Positions 61,614 to 64,000 of a stretch of DNA of 64,000 nt are shown in pieces. Location of the stretch: contig NC_067477.1 in assembly GCF_947179515.1 (NCBI RefSeq), forward strand, positions 126,373,796-126,437,795. The letters are read 5' to 3'. The stretch comes from Apodemus sylvaticus. Lineage: Eukaryota > Chordata > Mammalia > Rodentia > Muridae. Position numbers and translations under genes: made by a program. The notes beneath the pieces were generated by a model. That model did no database searches and was not told the DNA's origin. It worked only from the letters and a program-made list of their open reading frames with translations. Numbering within the stretch: the stretch's first letter is position 1; each line of letters begins with the position of its first letter.

Positions 61614-62750
61614 CCTAAAGGGAAAACACTGAAAAGCAACAGTGAAAACTCAGGCTACTTTGAGGTCCTAAGTCAACTCTTAAAAAAAATGGGTTGGCAA
61701 ATGTGTTGGGGCAAAGAAATGTCCCATATAAAGACCTCATTAAAAAATCAAGAATCTTAGAGTGCCACATGCTCAAAGGACACACAGTGTCTGTGCTGAC
61801 ACAGAGATAAAATTGGTCTTGCTACACTCAATATCTGAGGCAAGAAGAGCAGTCACTCCTAACTGCTGGAGATGAATACACTTCCAAAGAACACATGCAC
61901 AAGAGAGTCCTTCTACATCAGTGGTTCTGATTCCATAGGTCACTACTCTGTTGGGTGTCAAAGGACCATTTTACAGGGGTCACCTAAGATGATCAAAAAA
62001 CAGAGTTTATTTACATTATCATTCATAACAGTAGCAAGATTACAGTTATGAAGTAGCTATGAAAATAATTTTATGGTTGGGGGTCACCACAGCATGAGGA
62101 ACTATATTAAAGTGTTGTAGCATTAGCAAAGTTGAGAACCACTGTTCTTCATGAATTGCATGTGTGTTGTATGCCTCAGTACATACACACATTCTACAGG
62201 TTTATCTTTGTGTGCTCTAAAATGGCAACCTTATAGCCCACAGGTTATCTGCCTAGTGACAGCCCTTCAACCAATATACTGATGCAAACTCGTGCTTCAG
62301 ATCTATGAATTTTGAGTCCAAATAGCCTACACAAATTTCTCCTTTTTTAAAAATATATACTCTTTTATAAAGTTTTCATTTGTTTTTATTTTAAGTGAAT
62401 GTATGTTATGCTTGCATGTATGCCTGTAGGAAAGAGTTGAATTCCTTGGAACAGGAGTTACAGGCAACTGTGAACTGTTGTGTGGGTGCTGGGAATGGAA
62501 CCCAGGTCCTTTAGAAGAGCAGCCAGTGCTCTTAACCTCTGAGACAGCTCTCCAGTCCCTTTCACTCTTTGCCTTTAAGATCTCTCTATTGGCTGAGCAG
62601 TGGTTGCACATGCCTTTAATCCCAGCACTCTGGAGGCAGATGCAAGTGGATTTCTGAGTTCGAGGCCAAACTGATCTACAGAGTGAGTTCCAGGACAGAC
62701 CAAGACCTCTCTTTTGTCTTGGCTTCTTTGAATGCAGCTATAATATATTA

Positions 62751-62824
<74 letters not shown>

Positions 62825-63103
62825 GTCTATATACATATAGATATGTGCATACTTCCCTAAATTTACAAATCTAAAACAACTTATGAATATGAACAGCCAC
62901 TGATTCTAGTAGCACATGCCTGTAATACCAACACTTGGAGTAAGGAAGAGGATTGTTACTGGTTCGAGATAATCTTCGTAGTGAGCACCAGCTTAGCTGG
63001 AGATAGAAAGCAAGGTCCTATCTCAAAAACTAAAACAAAACACACACACACACACACACACACAACACACACACACAACACACACATTATTTTTACGTCA
63101 GTA

Positions 63104-63206
63104 AAAACTCTGTGACCCTTAAAGTCATAAAATATGTTTTTATAAATTATATCGAATAATAAAAAAAAAAACTCTGTGACCCTTAAAGTCATAAAATATG
63201 TTTTTA
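63104..63206 (+). mobile_element. Micro L1 3'-end insertion with long target-site duplication
   Basis: Present only in the right arm. About 25 bases containing taaattatatcgaataat plus a short A-tract, identical in style to the L1 3' end at 25090-25115, lie between two copies of a roughly 38-base stretch (actctgtgacccttaaagtc and onward to the following T-run). The left arm has that stretch once (about 30235-30275). It must postdate the duplication, or have been lost from the left arm by conversion. Confidence 0.75.
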
Positions 63207-64000
63207 TATTAATAAAGAATATAAAATATCAAAGTATTGGATTAATAATACAGAAGACCTTCATATATAAAACCATAAATATTTAACAGGAGATTGATGA
63301 TAATATGCATAATTGGAAAGATATTTCAGGCTCTTGGCTGGGATGATTTTAATATAAAAAATGTTAATCCACCTCAAGTTCAAGTCTATCTTGAGGCTTT
63401 CTTAATGGAGAATAAGAAGAGAGAGAGACTTGTAGGACCAAAAGCAAAAACAGCTACACAACCATGGTTAATAACAAAAATGGGCAGGTGGAATTAAAAT
63501 GTTTTTAAAAGGCTCTGAAATATTAGGAGGGAGAGGATTTCTGTGCACTGAAGGCCAGCCTGGTCTAAATACTAGTTCCAGGAGACCCAGAGCTACAAAG
63601 AGAGAATCTGTCCCAAAACAAACAAACACCCAGCTCTGAACCAAGTTCATTTCCATATGACAATATGACAGTTTAATTGAGGAGAGCTCCACATAGCAGC
63701 AAGAAAACAATGCCACTACTGTGATGACAAATGTCAACTTGACAAAATCTAGAATCATCTGGAGATGAGCCTCTGAGCATGTCTGTAGGGAAGTGTCTGG
63801 ATAACCATCCTGAGGCACCTCTGGGTGGCGCCAAGCTATGACTGGGATCCTAGACTGTGTCCCTAGGGAAAGAGAAGAGCAGCTTGAACTTGTTCCTTCT
63901 CTCTGCTTCTTTACTGTGGATGTCACCTGAATCGCTACCCTGAGCCCCTATGCTGTGGCTTCTTCCCCTGCCATGGTGGACGGAGGGACCATTTAAAGGA

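Larger units (their letters stand above)
58559..64000 (-). repeat. Inverted repeat, right arm (truncated by window end)
   Basis: Partner of 29440-34825. It contains, in mirror order, the three 5' exons of Spata31h1, a B1-like and a B2 element, the URR1-like element (about 61920-62145), a GA tract (61544-61608), a TC tract (62755-62820) and a CA tract (63041-63087). The spacer between the arms is about 23.7 kb and holds the giant exon and the Zfp512 5' exon. Confidence 0.95.

Noticed and set aside
1..64000. Rat as the source species
   Set aside because: I saw no copies of the ID SINE that is abundant in rat. Absence in one window is only weak evidence, so the species is left open.

Overview
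The window is rodent (murid) nuclear DNA. It carries B1 and B2 SINEs, URR1-like hAT fragments, ERV2-type LTRs, long CA/GA/TC microsatellites and many L1 pieces of murine type. The L1 copies do not look like the laboratory-mouse consensus I remember, and I saw no rat-style ID SINEs, so I leave the species open. Most of the listed features are transposon fragments. The genes come from one conserved neighbourhood, which in human 2p23.3 reads GCKR - SPATA31H1 (C2orf16) - ZNF512, all on one strand.

Layout: 0-13 kb is stacked repeats (L1, B1/B2 and an ERV2 LTR with an adjoining primer-binding-like site). At 13.6-15.75 kb (+) lie four consecutive, still spliced-looking but disabled exons of Zfp512. 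At 16.6-16.9 kb (+) lie two Gckr exon remnants. At 18.27-25.12 kb is a full-length but dead L1 with tandem 5'UTR monomers. From 27.47 to 34.82 kb (+) there are four small exons that match the 5' coding exons of Spata31h1; this copy ends abruptly in L1 sequence. At 35-41 kb there is another nest of L1 and LTR pieces. On the minus strand, 59.24 to 43.5 kb holds a Spata31h1-type gene: three small exons followed by one exon of about 13.4 kb that is open for about 4,480 codons. Its 3' end is interrupted by an LTR-like insertion. About 0.5 kb further on (minus strand) is the first coding exon of Zfp512 with a GC box.

The strongest structural result is a large inverted repeat. 29.44-34.82 kb (+) is nearly identical to 64.00-58.56 kb read on the minus strand, and the outer ends probably continue beyond the window. 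The minus-strand arm supplies the 5' exons of the giant Spata31h1 gene. The plus-strand arm is a detached duplicate of the same exons. The Zfp512-remnant/Gckr-remnant adjacency looks like the junction of an older tandem duplication of the Gckr-Spata31h1-Zfp512 block, so parts of at least three copies of the block are present.

Functionally, the only gene that looks able to make a protein is the minus-strand Spata31h1-like gene (SPATA31 family, known for testis expression). The other gene pieces are pseudogene segments, or a 5' end whose remainder I cannot find. No CRISPR, operon or prokaryotic feature is present. I saw no tRNA or rRNA gene.
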